Of a stretch of DNA of 64,000 bases, positions 27,249-36,464 are shown piece after piece. The notes under the pieces are model-generated. The model made no database searches and had not been told where the DNA came from. It saw only the letters and a program-made list of their open reading frames with translations. Position numbers and translations under genes: made by a program. The stretch comes from Polaribacter sp. ALD11 (GTDB lineage Bacteria; Bacteroidota; Bacteroidia; Flavobacteriales; Flavobacteriaceae): assembly GCF_002831685.1 (NCBI RefSeq), contig NZ_CP025119.1, positions 3,372,501 through 3,436,500 on the forward strand. Direction: 5' to 3'. How positions within the stretch are numbered: position 1 is the first letter of the stretch; each line of letters starts with the position of its first letter.

Positions 27249-28516
27249 TAATCATATCTATTTTTCCATCTATTTTTTAAAATTTCTCTAAATTGATTTT
27301 CTCTTTGGTTTTGTCCAGGTTCATATAGTTTTGTTCCAGAAATCTCTTTAGGCAAAAATTCTTGAGCTATAAAATTGTTTGGGTAGTTATGAGAATATTG
27401 ATATTCTTTACCATAATCTAGATCTTTCATTAACTTTGTTGGTGCATTCCTTAGGTTTAACGGTACAGATAAATCTCCGGTTTGTCTTACTAATTTTTGA
27501 GCTTCTCCGATAGCTAAGTAAGAAGCATTACTTTTTGTTGAGTTTGCTAAATAGACAGCACATTGGCTTAATATTATTCTAGATTCTGGGTATCCTATAA
27601 TAGAAACTGCCTGAAATGTGTTATTTGCTAAAATTAAAGCAGTTGGGTTTGCGTTACCAACATCTTCAGAAGCTAAAATTAACATCCTTCTTGCTATAAA
27701 CTTTACATCCTCACCACCTTCAATCATTCTTGCTAGCCAATAAACAGCAGCATTTGGGTCGCTTCCGCGAATAGATTTTATAAATGCCGAAACAATATCA
27801 TAATGTTGTTCACCGGTCTTATCATATCTAGCGGTATTTTTCTGTATTTTAGATAAGACCAACTCGTTTGTAATTGTAATTTCATCATCAACAGAAACTA
27901 ATAATTCAAATATATTTAATAGTTTCCTTGCATCTCCTCCAGAAACTTGTAATAAAGCATCTGTTTCTTTTAAAATGATTTTTTTTGTAGAAAGAAATTC
28001 ATCTTTTTCCATTGCTCTGTGCAACAGCGCAACTAAGTCTTCTTTGTCAAAAGAATTCAAAATATAAACCTGACAACGAGAAAGTAGGGCAGGAATCACT
28101 TCGAAACTTGGGTTTTCTGTGGTTGCACCAATTAAGGTAACCCAACCTTTTTCTACAGCACCTAATAATGAATCTTGCTGAGATTTACTGAAACGATGAA
28201 TTTCATCAATAAATAAAATAGGATTTTTTGCAGTAAATAATCCACCACTTTTTTTTGCTTTTTCAATAACTTCTCTCACATCTTTTACACCAGAACTTAT
28301 AGCACTTAAGGTGTAAAATGGTCTTTTAGAAACGGTTGCTATAATATTAGCTAGCGTGGTTTTACCAATTCCAGGAGGTCCCCAAAGAATTAAAGACGGT
28401 ATAATTCCTTGTTTTATTAAATTAGTTAGAACACCATTTTTGCCAACCAAATGTTGCTGACTAATATAATCTTCTAGTGTTTTAGGTCTAATTCTTTCTG
28501 CCAAAGGTTCATTCAT
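27245..28516 (-). CDS. rarA: RarA/MgsA replication-associated AAA+ ATPase
   Basis: 423 residues. AAA+ clamp-loader-like ATPase that acts at stalled replication forks. Seen: Walker A GPPGIGKT at 46-53, Walker B FIDEIH at 102-107, sensor GATTEN at 130-135, the QHLVG entry motif and the C-terminal MgsA tetramerisation segment ([19 protein letters not shown]). The ATG at 28516 gives the conserved [12 protein letters not shown] start; the longer frame adds a non-conserved prefix. A TATTTTTG box ends 4 bases before this ATG, so the mRNA may be leaderless. Single gene; divergent from the rhomboid. Confidence 0.93.
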   Translation of the reverse strand: MNEPLAERIRPKTLEDYISQQHLVGKNGVLTNLIKQGIIPSLILWGPPGIGKTTLANIIATVSKRPFYTLSAISSGVKDVREVIEKAKKSGGLFTAKNPILFIDEIHRFSKSQQDSLLGAVEKGWVTLIGATTENPSFEVIPALLSRCQVYILNSFDKEDLVALLHRAMEKDEFLSTKKIILKETDALLQVSGGDARKLLNIFELLVSVDDEITITNELVLSKIQKNTARYDKTGEQHYDIVSAFIKSIRGSDPNAAVYWLARMIEGGEDVKFIARRMLILASEDVGNANPTALILANNTFQAVSIIGYPESRIILSQCAVYLANSTKSNASYLAIGEAQKLVRQTGDLSVPLNLRNAPTKLMKDLDYGKEYQYSHNYPNNFIAQEFLPKEISGTKLYEPGQNQRENQFREILKNRWKNRYDY

Positions 28517-28520
28517 TGTG

Positions 28521-28528
28521 CAAAAATA
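28521..28528 (-). promoter_or_regulatory. -7 promoter box directly before rarA
   Basis: TATTTTTG on the minus strand, a full match to TAnnTTTG, ending 4 bases before the ATG at 28516. If used, transcription would start at or very near the start codon. Confidence 0.5.
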
Positions 28529-28592
28529 GCAAAGTTTTATGACAGAAGTAGTCATTTTTTAATTTGGTAGCATATTTGTTATTTTTACAACT

Positions 28593-29267
28593 ATGAAAGA
28601 TGAAAGTCAATTAAAAATATCAAAATCTGTATTTTTCATACCAATACTATATGTCTTTGGTATTTGGTTTATTTATTGGGTTGAAATTTATTTCAACTTC
28701 AATTTTAATAAATATGGTGTTCTTCCAAGAGATTTGATGGGGTTAAGAGGGGTTGTATTAAGTCATTTTATACATAGCGATGCAAACCATCTTTTTAGTA
28801 ATTCTGTTCCGCTATTTGTTTTATTGTTAAGTATCTTTTATTTTTATAAAGACATTGCTTACAAAGTTTTAATCTTTGGTGGAATTTTATCTGGGTTTTT
28901 AACTTGGGTTATTGCCAGAGAATCTTATCATATTGGGGCAAGTGGTATTGTTTACCTACTTTTTAGTTTTGTTTTTTTTAGTGGAATTATAAGGAAACAT
29001 TACAGGTTGGTAGCACTTTCGCTAATTATTATATTTCTTTATGGAAGTATGATTTGGTATGTTTTGCCAATTAAAGATGGCATGTCTTGGGAAGGACATG
29101 CGTCTGGTTTTATGATAGGATTATTATTTGCTATTTTCTACAGAAATAAAGGAATAATCAAAGAAGAGCATCAATTTGAAGAAACAGCATTTGATCTTTT
29201 GTTTGATGAAAATGGAGAATATGCTCCACCAAAAATAGAGGAGGAGCTAGGTGAAGAAATAAAATAG
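28593..29267 (+). CDS. Rhomboid family intramembrane serine protease
   Basis: 224 residues with about six membrane segments. Catalytic Ser117 lies in GASG (115-118) and catalytic His169 in WEGHASG; the first loop has SHFIHSDANHLFSN, the HxxxN oxyanion motif. Rhomboids cut transmembrane segments within the inner membrane. The C-terminal 40 residues are an acidic cytoplasmic tail. It ends 7 bases before the convergent rlmB. Substrates unknown. Confidence 0.92.
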   Translation: MKDESQLKISKSVFFIPILYVFGIWFIYWVEIYFNFNFNKYGVLPRDLMGLRGVVLSHFIHSDANHLFSNSVPLFVLLLSIFYFYKDIAYKVLIFGGILSGFLTWVIARESYHIGASGIVYLLFSFVFFSGIIRKHYRLVALSLIIIFLYGSMIWYVLPIKDGMSWEGHASGFMIGLLFAIFYRNKGIIKEEHQFEETAFDLLFDENGEYAPPKIEEELGEEIK

Positions 29268-29274
29268 AGTGTTG

Positions 29275-30036
29275 CTATTTAGTAACAGGCATTCTTTGTC
29301 TTACAGTTTCATATAAGAAAGCTCCACAGGCAACAGATACGTTTAGGGAAGCTATTTCACCTAATAAAGGTAATTTGGCTTTATAATCTACCATTTTAAG
29401 GATAGAAGGGTTTACACCTCTATGCTCAGAACCCATAACAATAGCAATTGGTTGGTTTAGGTTAATTTCATATATAGAGTCGTCGGTCTTTTCTGTTGCA
29501 GCAACTGTTTTAATTTCTGCGGCTTGAAGTATAAATAAAGCATCTTTAATATGGTCTACTTTACAAATTGGTATTTTAAAAGCTGCACCAGCCGAAGTTT
29601 TTATCGTTTCTGCGTTTACAGGAGCACTTCCGTCTTTCTGAATAATAATACCATTAACTCCAGTACACTCTGCAGTTCTTATAATTGCGCCAAAGTTTCT
29701 AACATCAGAAAGTTGATCTAACAATAGAAAAAGTGGAGTAGTACCACTTTCTAATGTTTTCTCAATTAACACTTCTAAGTCTTGAAACTCTACAGGAGAT
29801 ATTTGTGCAACAGCACCTTGGTGGTTACCGTTTTTAGACAAACGATTTAACTTTTCTACGGGTACCATGCTTGTAGAAAGTTTCTTTTCTTTGATTAAGT
29901 TATTTAATTCAAAAAAAAGATTTCCTCTCAATTCTTTTTGTAAATATACTTTGTTAATTGTTGAACCACTTTCAATTGCTTCAATAATAGCTCTTATTCC
30001 GAAGATGGTTGTTGTCTCTTTTGTTTCTGTTGTCAT
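29275..30036 (-). CDS. rlmB: RlmB-type 23S rRNA 2'-O-methyltransferase (SpoU/TrmH family)
   Basis: 253 residues. An N-terminal L30e-like substrate-binding domain (about 1-90) precedes a SPOUT trefoil-knot domain. Motifs seen: SDVRNFGAIIRTAE, AIVMGSEHRGV and LNVSVACGAFLYE. Relatives methylate the ribose of G2251 in the peptidyl-transferase loop; other TrmH members modify tRNA, so the exact target is inferred. The ATG at 30036 comes 4 bases after a TAAATTTG box, which itself follows the terminator of the lipoprotein gene. Confidence 0.88.
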   Translation of the reverse strand: MTTETKETTTIFGIRAIIEAIESGSTINKVYLQKELRGNLFFELNNLIKEKKLSTSMVPVEKLNRLSKNGNHQGAVAQISPVEFQDLEVLIEKTLESGTTPLFLLLDQLSDVRNFGAIIRTAECTGVNGIIIQKDGSAPVNAETIKTSAGAAFKIPICKVDHIKDALFILQAAEIKTVAATEKTDDSIYEINLNQPIAIVMGSEHRGVNPSILKMVDYKAKLPLLGEIASLNVSVACGAFLYETVRQRMPVTK

Positions 30037-30040
30037 AATG

Positions 30041-30048
30041 CAAATTTA
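30041..30048 (-). promoter_or_regulatory. -7 promoter box directly before rlmB
   Basis: TAAATTTG on the minus strand, a full match to TAnnTTTG, 4 bases before the ATG and 4 bases after the upstream terminator. It implies a leaderless or nearly leaderless rlmB mRNA. Confidence 0.5.
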
Positions 30049-30052
30049 AACG

Positions 30053-30088
30053 AAAAAACCCAAAAGATATTAATCTTTTGGGTTTTTA
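30053..30088 (-). terminator. Intrinsic terminator after the SusCD-lipoprotein operon
   Basis: Perfect stem, 30054-30068 with 30073-30087, four-base loop, with T-runs on both strands. On the minus strand it ends the SusC-SusD-lipoprotein unit just before the rlmB promoter. Confidence 0.85.
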
Positions 30089-30112
30089 AATACTCAATTT
30101 ATTATCTAATAA

Positions 30113-30880
30113 TTAATCTTTAACAAGAGTCATTGTTTGATTTGAAAAGATTGGTGCAACAGTATAGCTTAAGGTAATTGTACCTGTTGTCTCATCTACA
30201 GTTCCTGAACCTCCAGATGTATAACCTGCAAAATTATTTGTTATATATGTACCTGTAACTCCAATTTTACCACAAATATCTGATATGTAAAACTCATAAG
30301 CGGTACCTAAGTAATTATCACGTGAAACAGTGTATACACCAGGACCATCTTCTGTTATTGTTACATTACGTTTACTACCATCTGAAAAAGTGTAGTTACC
30401 CGCCAATGATGAAGGGCATATTGCTTGTAATGTAACAACCGTTTTATTACTATCAGAAACAGTTTGCGTAGAAGAATCTATCTGTATAACAGCTGTTAAT
30501 GGATTTGCTGAATCTAATTCAGCAGAATTTACCATAATCTTAGCCACTGCAGTTTGTGAACCAGCAGGAATCGTAAAAGTAGTTTGTTCTATTGAAAATT
30601 CTTTTCCTTCTGTCGCTGTAGAAGATGCAGTATCTACAGAGATAGTTATTGTTACATCTTCATTTAATGGAGTACCATCTGCCCCCTTATATTCAATAGG
30701 TACTTCGTATTCATAAACAATACCTGTACCGTCTTGTAGAAAATTATTTGTAACTTCTTTCTTTGAAAATTGGGTTACTATTGGTCCTTTACCAAAGTCA
30801 ACCGCTTCTTCATCTAAACATGATGTAACTGTAAAAGCTACTAACATCATTAGAATTAATTTATTTATCGTTTTTTTCAT
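30113..30880 (-). CDS. SusCD-associated surface lipoprotein
   Basis: 255 residues. Lipobox VTSC gives lipidated Cys21. The N-terminal mature domain is Calx-beta-like or DUF1735-like (EYKGADGTPLNEDVTITISVD, GKEFSIEQTTFTIPAGSQTA), the C-terminal domain a beta sandwich with two Cys. It follows SusD by 30 bases, in the place where SusE/SusF-type glycan-binding lipoproteins usually lie; a substrate-binding accessory at the cell surface is the likely role. The ligand is not readable and no enzyme genes are nearby. Confidence 0.75.
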   Translation of the reverse strand: MKKTINKLILMMLVAFTVTSCLDEEAVDFGKGPIVTQFSKKEVTNNFLQDGTGIVYEYEVPIEYKGADGTPLNEDVTITISVDTASSTATEGKEFSIEQTTFTIPAGSQTAVAKIMVNSAELDSANPLTAVIQIDSSTQTVSDSNKTVVTLQAICPSSLAGNYTFSDGSKRNVTITEDGPGVYTVSRDNYLGTAYEFYISDICGKIGVTGTYITNNFAGYTSGGSGTVDETTGTITLSYTVAPIFSNQTMTLVKD

Positions 30881-30910
30881 TTTTGTATATTTTAAAATTA
30901 AGCATTTGAA

Positions 30911-32404
30911 TTATTTCCAAAAAGGATTTGAAGTAAATGCATCTGTTCTCGTTTGAGCAGGAACATTTTCTGAATTTCTACCAACTTCAGAAGAAGGGTA
31001 TAAAAGTCTTACAGGTCTTACGCCGTCAGAATCAGAAGGAATTGGTAAACTTGAAGGGAAACCCGTTCTTGTCAACTCAACCCAAGATTCAATGGCATTT
31101 GTTCCGTTAGAAGCAATCCATTTTTGTGTAATAATAGCTTCAATTTTATCAGGTGAACTAGCCCATCCCATATTTGGTAAAGCTTGACCATAATAAGTTT
31201 GTGCTTCATTAACGGCATCAGGTACACCTAAATATGTAAATGATTCTTCAATTGCAGATTCATACATTGCTTGAGCACCAGCATCACCACCAGAAATATA
31301 ACCTCTTACCATAGCTTCAGCTTGTAACAATAAGCTTTCAGATAACATAAAAATTGGTTGATCTTGAGTAGAGCTTTTTAATAATCCTGGACCTATGTGT
31401 GATAAATCATCAGAAGTAAAGCCAGTACCAGGTAGAATTGTTGTTTGCTCAACACCTTTATAACCTCCATCTTCTGCTTCAGAATACAATCTCAAATATC
31501 TTTTATCATTAGTCCCTATTAAATAATCTATAGCATAATCAGAAGCTACAGTAAAATCATTAGCATCTGTAATCTCACCAGCAACATCTTTACCATAAGC
31601 TGCAAATAAAGGATTCTGCTTATCTTGAACATCAAGATACCCAGGGTTTGTGTTTACATCACTAGCAATATAACCAGCACCATTAGCATTAATTTTAGCA
31701 ACTTCACCAATAATATATGCGTCTTGCCCAGTATTACTTAATCTTACAAGCATTCTAAGTTTAATTGTATTAGCAAATTGTGCCCAATTTGTCATATCAC
31801 CTCCAAAAATGATATCAGCATCCGAAGGGTTTTCATATATAGTTCCTGCTAAACTTAAAGCTTTAATAGACGTTGCTGTTAATTGGTCTATAATAGATTT
31901 GTAAACTGTTTCTGCATCATCATATTTTGGAGTAGTATTTTCTCCTCTTAATCCTGCTTCAGTGTAAGGAACGTCTCCATAAATATCTAATAAATATTGA
32001 TATTGAAAAGACTTCAACGTTTGAGCAATTACCTTGTAAGCACTATAGTCTATAACTCCATCTTCATATTCTGCTATGTAATTCAAATTTTTGAATATTT
32101 GATTAAAAGACGTTTCAAAAATAGTAGTATAAAAACCTGCAGTAACATTGTATCTTAATAAATCTTCTTGTGCAGACCAATTTGAAGGTACAGAGTAATT
32201 ATAAACCATAAAGTTCCCCAAGTAGTTCATCGATGTAGCATTTAATGCTGCATGATAAGTTTGCGCTACAGGTAATGTTAAGCTGGGCTTTGAAATCGTA
32301 GGATTATCAGGACTTTCATTTACGTCTAAAAAGTCATCACAACCTAGTGTTATTATCGAAATAGATAATAATAGAAAAATTTTGATTTTATTTATTGTTT
32401 TCAT
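30911..32404 (-). CDS. SusD/RagB-type surface lipoprotein (SusD-like_2)
   Basis: 497 residues, lipobox TLGC with Cys22 lipidated. Surface lid of a SusCD importer; relatives capture glycans or peptides. Seen: LDVNESPDNPTISKPSL near the N-terminus, helical TPR-like segments, AQFANTIKLRMLVRLSNTG (typical of the SusD-like_2 group, PF12771) and a C-terminal ENVPAQTRTDAFTSNPFWK. It starts 11 bases after the SusC stop. This SusD is unlike the decayed SusD at 36465-37887 in sequence. Confidence 0.9.
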   Translation of the reverse strand: MKTINKIKIFLLLSISIITLGCDDFLDVNESPDNPTISKPSLTLPVAQTYHAALNATSMNYLGNFMVYNYSVPSNWSAQEDLLRYNVTAGFYTTIFETSFNQIFKNLNYIAEYEDGVIDYSAYKVIAQTLKSFQYQYLLDIYGDVPYTEAGLRGENTTPKYDDAETVYKSIIDQLTATSIKALSLAGTIYENPSDADIIFGGDMTNWAQFANTIKLRMLVRLSNTGQDAYIIGEVAKINANGAGYIASDVNTNPGYLDVQDKQNPLFAAYGKDVAGEITDANDFTVASDYAIDYLIGTNDKRYLRLYSEAEDGGYKGVEQTTILPGTGFTSDDLSHIGPGLLKSSTQDQPIFMLSESLLLQAEAMVRGYISGGDAGAQAMYESAIEESFTYLGVPDAVNEAQTYYGQALPNMGWASSPDKIEAIITQKWIASNGTNAIESWVELTRTGFPSSLPIPSDSDGVRPVRLLYPSSEVGRNSENVPAQTRTDAFTSNPFWK

Positions 32405-32415
32405 TATTTTATTTT

Positions 32416-35400
32416 TTAAAATTTAACATTTAATGTTAACCCAAATTGTCTTGTAGGTGGTGTTTGAGCCTGAGTTCCAATACCAATAGCGTTACCTTCG
32501 GTGAAATTAAATTCAGGATCTGTATAAACATTAGAATCTGGACGGAATGTAAATAAATTTCTACCGTAAGCTCCTATAGATAAATCACTAACTCCAATAG
32601 CATCTATTACATCTTTATTAAAACTATATGATAATAACACTTCTCTTATTTTAATAATAGATGCATCAGTTACATAGTTAGATTTAACGTTATTATAAGC
32701 ACTCCAAAATGCATTACCTCCATTTGAAGTTAATCTATTTGTGTTTTCTACAAAACCAGTACCTCCATCAGAGTATACAGAGTTAGGAAATACAAAAGGT
32801 TGTCTTCCAGAAGTTGCACTATGTTGTGTAAGTCCTGTAAATTCTAAAGCATCTACTATACCGTTAAAAAATACTGCCCCAGTTCTATAATCCATTACAG
32901 CATAAAAAGTAAAGTTTTTATATTTTAAAGTAGTATTAAAACCCATTGTTGCAGTAGGACTAGTTTGACCTTGGTCTACATTTCCTGCGGCTTGTATAGG
33001 GTCTCCGTTAGCACCAACAACAACTCTACCTTGAGAATCTCTTTCATAATCAGTTGTGCTAATCATTGGGTATGGTGAACCAACTCTAGCAATAATTTGT
33101 GCATCTGCAAAACCACCTAAATCTACTTTATCTACACCATCTTTTAAAGAAATTACTTCTGATTTATATCCAGAATAGTTAAGACCTAAGTCCCAAGTAA
33201 AGTCTTCACTTCTTATTAAAGTACCACTTAAATCTACCTCTATACCTAAATTTTGAATTTCTCCAATATTAGTATATAGTCTTGTTGCACCGGATGCAGT
33301 AGAAATGTTTACTGGTGCTAATTGATCTGTTGAATTTGTTTTATAACCAGTAATGTTAGCATTTACTCTATTCTTGAATAAACGGAAGTCTAGTCCTGCT
33401 TCAAGAGAGGTTGTAAATTCTGGATTTAACTCAGGATCAGCAACTGTAGACGATTGAGATAAACCAACAGTATTACCGTAAGGGTAATTATCTGGCACAA
33501 AAAAGATATTATTAGCTGCATAAGCTGCAGGGTCATTACCTGTTTTTGTAATATTAAAACTAGCCTTTAAAAAGCTTAAACCATTATCTGAAGTTATTGC
33601 AGGAAAAGCTTCTGAAGCTACAAATGACACACCAGCACCAGGATAGAAATATGAATTATTATCAGTTGGTAGCGTAGAAGTAAAATCGTTACGACCAGTA
33701 AGGTTTAAGAATAAAAAATCTTTAAATCCTAGTGTTACATCAGCATAAACCGCCATCTTTCTTAATTGAGAATAAGATTCATCACCAACTAATTCACCAG
33801 ATCTTGTAGATACATTATAGAAATCTGGAATAAATAAATTTGTACCAGAAACATTTATTTCTTTACCTGAAGTCATTCTCATATTATGCCCCACAGTTGC
33901 ATTAATATTAAAATCTGTACTTACATCTTTTTGATAATTTACAATAAAATCAGTATTTATTCTTGTAGATGTACTTAATCCATCAGCATTACTAGGTCCA
34001 TAAGGATCCATGTTAGCGTATGCGTCACCAAGTTTAAAAGCATAATTAAATCCTCCAAATTCTCTTGTAGTTTCGTTAGTTCCAGAAGTGTAACCTGCTC
34101 TTAAAGTTGCTTTTAAATTATCTGTAAACTTATACTCTGCATCAGCAATAAGAGTAAACTCTGTATAATCAGCATAATTTCTTTGAGTATCAATTATAAA
34201 GTATGGGTTTTCATAAAATCTAAAGTACGAAACTTCATTTCTTGTAAACTCACCATCTCTCCAGTTTTTCATTTCGCTTAATGGAATATGAAGTGGTGTG
34301 TTAAGCACGTTCCAGTATACAGGTCTTCCTTGTCTACCCCCACTACCAACAGTGTTACTGTGAGATCTGTAGAAAGAAAAGTTCCCTCCAACTTTTAAAT
34401 TCCCCATTTGCTTGCTAGATTTTAATCTAAAGTTAGTTCTATTGAACTTGTCTTTAGGTACAATCCCAGAAACGTTAGTTTGATCAAGAGACATTAGAAA
34501 ATCACCAGTTTCATCACCAGCACTTAAACTAACACCATGTCTTGTAGTAACTCCAGTATCAAAGAAGTTTTTGTTTCTATCTTTAATAGGAGAAAATGGA
34601 ACTTGCCAAACCCTACCATCATCATAAGTTTCACTAGCATCAACTAATCTTCCATCAAAACGTGGCCCCCAGTTTACGTTTTCAAGTGGGTAAAGTGTTC
34701 CGTCAGGGAAACCACCAGCACCAAACTCTTGTTGAAATTCTGGTAAGTATGCCACAGACTCCATTTGTAATGTAGAAGTGTATGTTACACTAAGTTTACC
34801 TTTACCTTTTTTTGTAGTGATTACCAAAACACCGTTTCCTGCATCCGAACCATATAGAGCAGAAGCATTTGCACCTTTTAAAACAGTAATATTTTGAATA
34901 TCATCAGGACTAATTCTGTCAATAGCATTTCTTGATGACGGGTAACCATCAATTACAATTAATGCTTGGTTATTTCCCAATAACGATCTATTACCTCTTA
35001 AAACAACTCTAGTAGAAGGGTTAACTCCATTGTTAATTGTGTTAATTTGAAGTCCAGAAACTTTACCTACCATAGCTGTAGCAACATTTACAGCTTTTGT
35101 TTTTGTTAAATCATCTGATTGTACTGTTTGTACAGAATACGATAACTCTTTTGGTTTTCTTTTAATACCTAAAGCAGTAACAACTATCTCGTTTAAAACA
35201 TTCTCTCCTTGTTTCAAAGTTACGTTTACAGTAGAAGAGCTTCCTACAGTTTTTTTAACTGGACTATAGCCTAAATAACTAAAGATGATTACATCACCTT
35301 CTTTTGCTCTAATAGAGTACTTCCCATTAAAATCAGTTTGAGTACCTGTACTGGTTCCTTGTATTAAAATACTAGCACCTGGTAATGGCCCTAATTCTTC

Positions 35401-35496
35401 TGAAACAGTACCCGAAACCGTTTTTTCTTGTGCAAAGGTAATTTGCACGACTAACGCTAGTAATAGCGTTAAAAATCCATTAAACTTTGTTTTCAT
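32416..35496 (-). CDS. SusC/RagA TonB-dependent outer-membrane transporter
   Basis: 1026 residues. Barrel of a SusCD importer powered by TonB. Order: signal peptide ending ITFAQ (1-23), carboxypeptidase-regulatory-like domain (about 24-95; DFNGKYSIRAKEGD, FSYLGYSP), NEIVVTALG at 102-110, plug domain (VIDGYPSSRNAIDRIS, VLKGANASALYGSDAGNGV) and 22-strand barrel ending QFGLTLNVKF. The ATG at 35496 starts the conserved MKTKFNG; the longer frame to 35565 adds a non-signal prefix. The 5' leader and signal sequence are closely similar to those of the decayed SusC at 40660. Confidence 0.93.
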   Translation of the reverse strand: MKTKFNGFLTLLLALVVQITFAQEKTVSGTVSEELGPLPGASILIQGTSTGTQTDFNGKYSIRAKEGDVIIFSYLGYSPVKKTVGSSSTVNVTLKQGENVLNEIVVTALGIKRKPKELSYSVQTVQSDDLTKTKAVNVATAMVGKVSGLQINTINNGVNPSTRVVLRGNRSLLGNNQALIVIDGYPSSRNAIDRISPDDIQNITVLKGANASALYGSDAGNGVLVITTKKGKGKLSVTYTSTLQMESVAYLPEFQQEFGAGGFPDGTLYPLENVNWGPRFDGRLVDASETYDDGRVWQVPFSPIKDRNKNFFDTGVTTRHGVSLSAGDETGDFLMSLDQTNVSGIVPKDKFNRTNFRLKSSKQMGNLKVGGNFSFYRSHSNTVGSGGRQGRPVYWNVLNTPLHIPLSEMKNWRDGEFTRNEVSYFRFYENPYFIIDTQRNYADYTEFTLIADAEYKFTDNLKATLRAGYTSGTNETTREFGGFNYAFKLGDAYANMDPYGPSNADGLSTSTRINTDFIVNYQKDVSTDFNINATVGHNMRMTSGKEINVSGTNLFIPDFYNVSTRSGELVGDESYSQLRKMAVYADVTLGFKDFLFLNLTGRNDFTSTLPTDNNSYFYPGAGVSFVASEAFPAITSDNGLSFLKASFNITKTGNDPAAYAANNIFFVPDNYPYGNTVGLSQSSTVADPELNPEFTTSLEAGLDFRLFKNRVNANITGYKTNSTDQLAPVNISTASGATRLYTNIGEIQNLGIEVDLSGTLIRSEDFTWDLGLNYSGYKSEVISLKDGVDKVDLGGFADAQIIARVGSPYPMISTTDYERDSQGRVVVGANGDPIQAAGNVDQGQTSPTATMGFNTTLKYKNFTFYAVMDYRTGAVFFNGIVDALEFTGLTQHSATSGRQPFVFPNSVYSDGGTGFVENTNRLTSNGGNAFWSAYNNVKSNYVTDASIIKIREVLLSYSFNKDVIDAIGVSDLSIGAYGRNLFTFRPDSNVYTDPEFNFTEGNAIGIGTQAQTPPTRQFGLTLNVKF

Positions 35497-35644
35497 TGTA
35501 TAATTATTTGAATTAATTAGTTCCAAAAGTCTTAAATAAAACTTAAATAAACAATTTTTTAACATTAAATTTTAATATAATCTATATGTATTCTAAGTTA
35601 TCTTAAGATTAAAAGTGTGTTTTCCAGTTAATAAATATTTTAAA

Positions 35645-36035
35645 GTCTTTGAAATCAGTCTTTTTAGTTTTATTTTATCCAATGGATGCCTTAATATTTA
35701 TTTGTGAATCCTTTGTGTTAAATAAATAACCCATACCTAATCCTAAAAGATTCTTTTGTATACTCTCAGTTTTATACTAGCAATATATGTAATGGAGTAT
35801 AAATATGAATTTTCTGATGTAAGGTACCTGTATTCGATGTTTTGCACAATAAATTTCTTAACAAAGATACTTTGTTCATTAAATCCCCTCATGAAGCTCT
35901 TTCCTTCAACTCGAAATAATTCGTTTTTAAAATAGTTTACAGAATTTAATAGGCCTATTTTGTTTTTTAAGTAGATGCTATTTCTTTTATTTAAATTGAC
36001 TAAATAAGAAATTGTTGATTCTAGTTTAATTTACA
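35645..36035 (-). pseudogene. Fragment of a second Omp85-like barrel gene
   Basis: About 390 bases clearly related to the 3' part of the intact gene at 40755-42419 (matching about 40810-41180). Exact shared words include a 20-base match, 35807-35826 with 40954-40973, and a 19-base match, 35978-35996 with 41125-41143. The fragment has no long frame, with stops and indels, and corresponds to the C-terminal barrel strands only. The 5' two thirds of this copy are gone or unrecognisable. It lies upstream of the intact SusC at the same relative place the intact barrel gene holds before the decayed SusC. Confidence 0.8.
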
Positions 36036-36401
36036 AGAATAATTTTAATGTTTATATGAAATTGAATGAAATGTTTATAATCGATGAATGAAATAGTTAG
36101 TAAATCATTAACTCTATATTTAGCTAAATTTTAAGTTTTATTTTTTTATTAATAGTTTTGTTTAAAAAGCTTCTAAGCTATTGCTAAGTCTCTTTTGTCT
36201 ACATTTAGCTATGAGTTTTATACACATATCTTTTTTTGGTTTGTATTTGTAAAACTTTTTTTTTGATAATCTGTAGTAATTCATAAAATAATATTATCTC
36301 TGTTTTTTTTGTAAGTATAATATATTTGCAGTCTTGCTAAGTTTTTTTTCTATGCTAAATCTTATCTCTTTAAAATGTAGTTTTTTTTCATGGTCTATAT
36401 T
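36036..36401. other. A+T-rich intergenic stretch, no gene found
   Basis: About 370 bases with no frame of note. It contains a plus-strand TATATTTG at 36321-36328, with a short T-rich sequence after it and no gene downstream. I regard it as decayed sequence between the barrel fragment and the dead SusD. Confidence 0.5.
36321..36328 (+). promoter_or_regulatory. Orphan -7-like box
   Basis: TATATTTG followed by CAG, like the active rpsL box, but pointing at decayed sequence of opposite orientation. It may be chance in such A+T-rich DNA. Confidence 0.25.
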
Positions 36402-36439
36402 AAAAAAACACCTCAATGAAATTTTTCATTGAGGTGTTT
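36402..36439 (-). terminator. Intrinsic terminator after the decayed SusD
   Basis: Perfect 16-base arms, 36406-36421 and 36424-36439, and a 7-T run on the minus strand. It is still intact although the gene it served is dead. Confidence 0.85.
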
Positions 36440-36464
36440 AAAATGTTATTTAGTTACTCTATTT

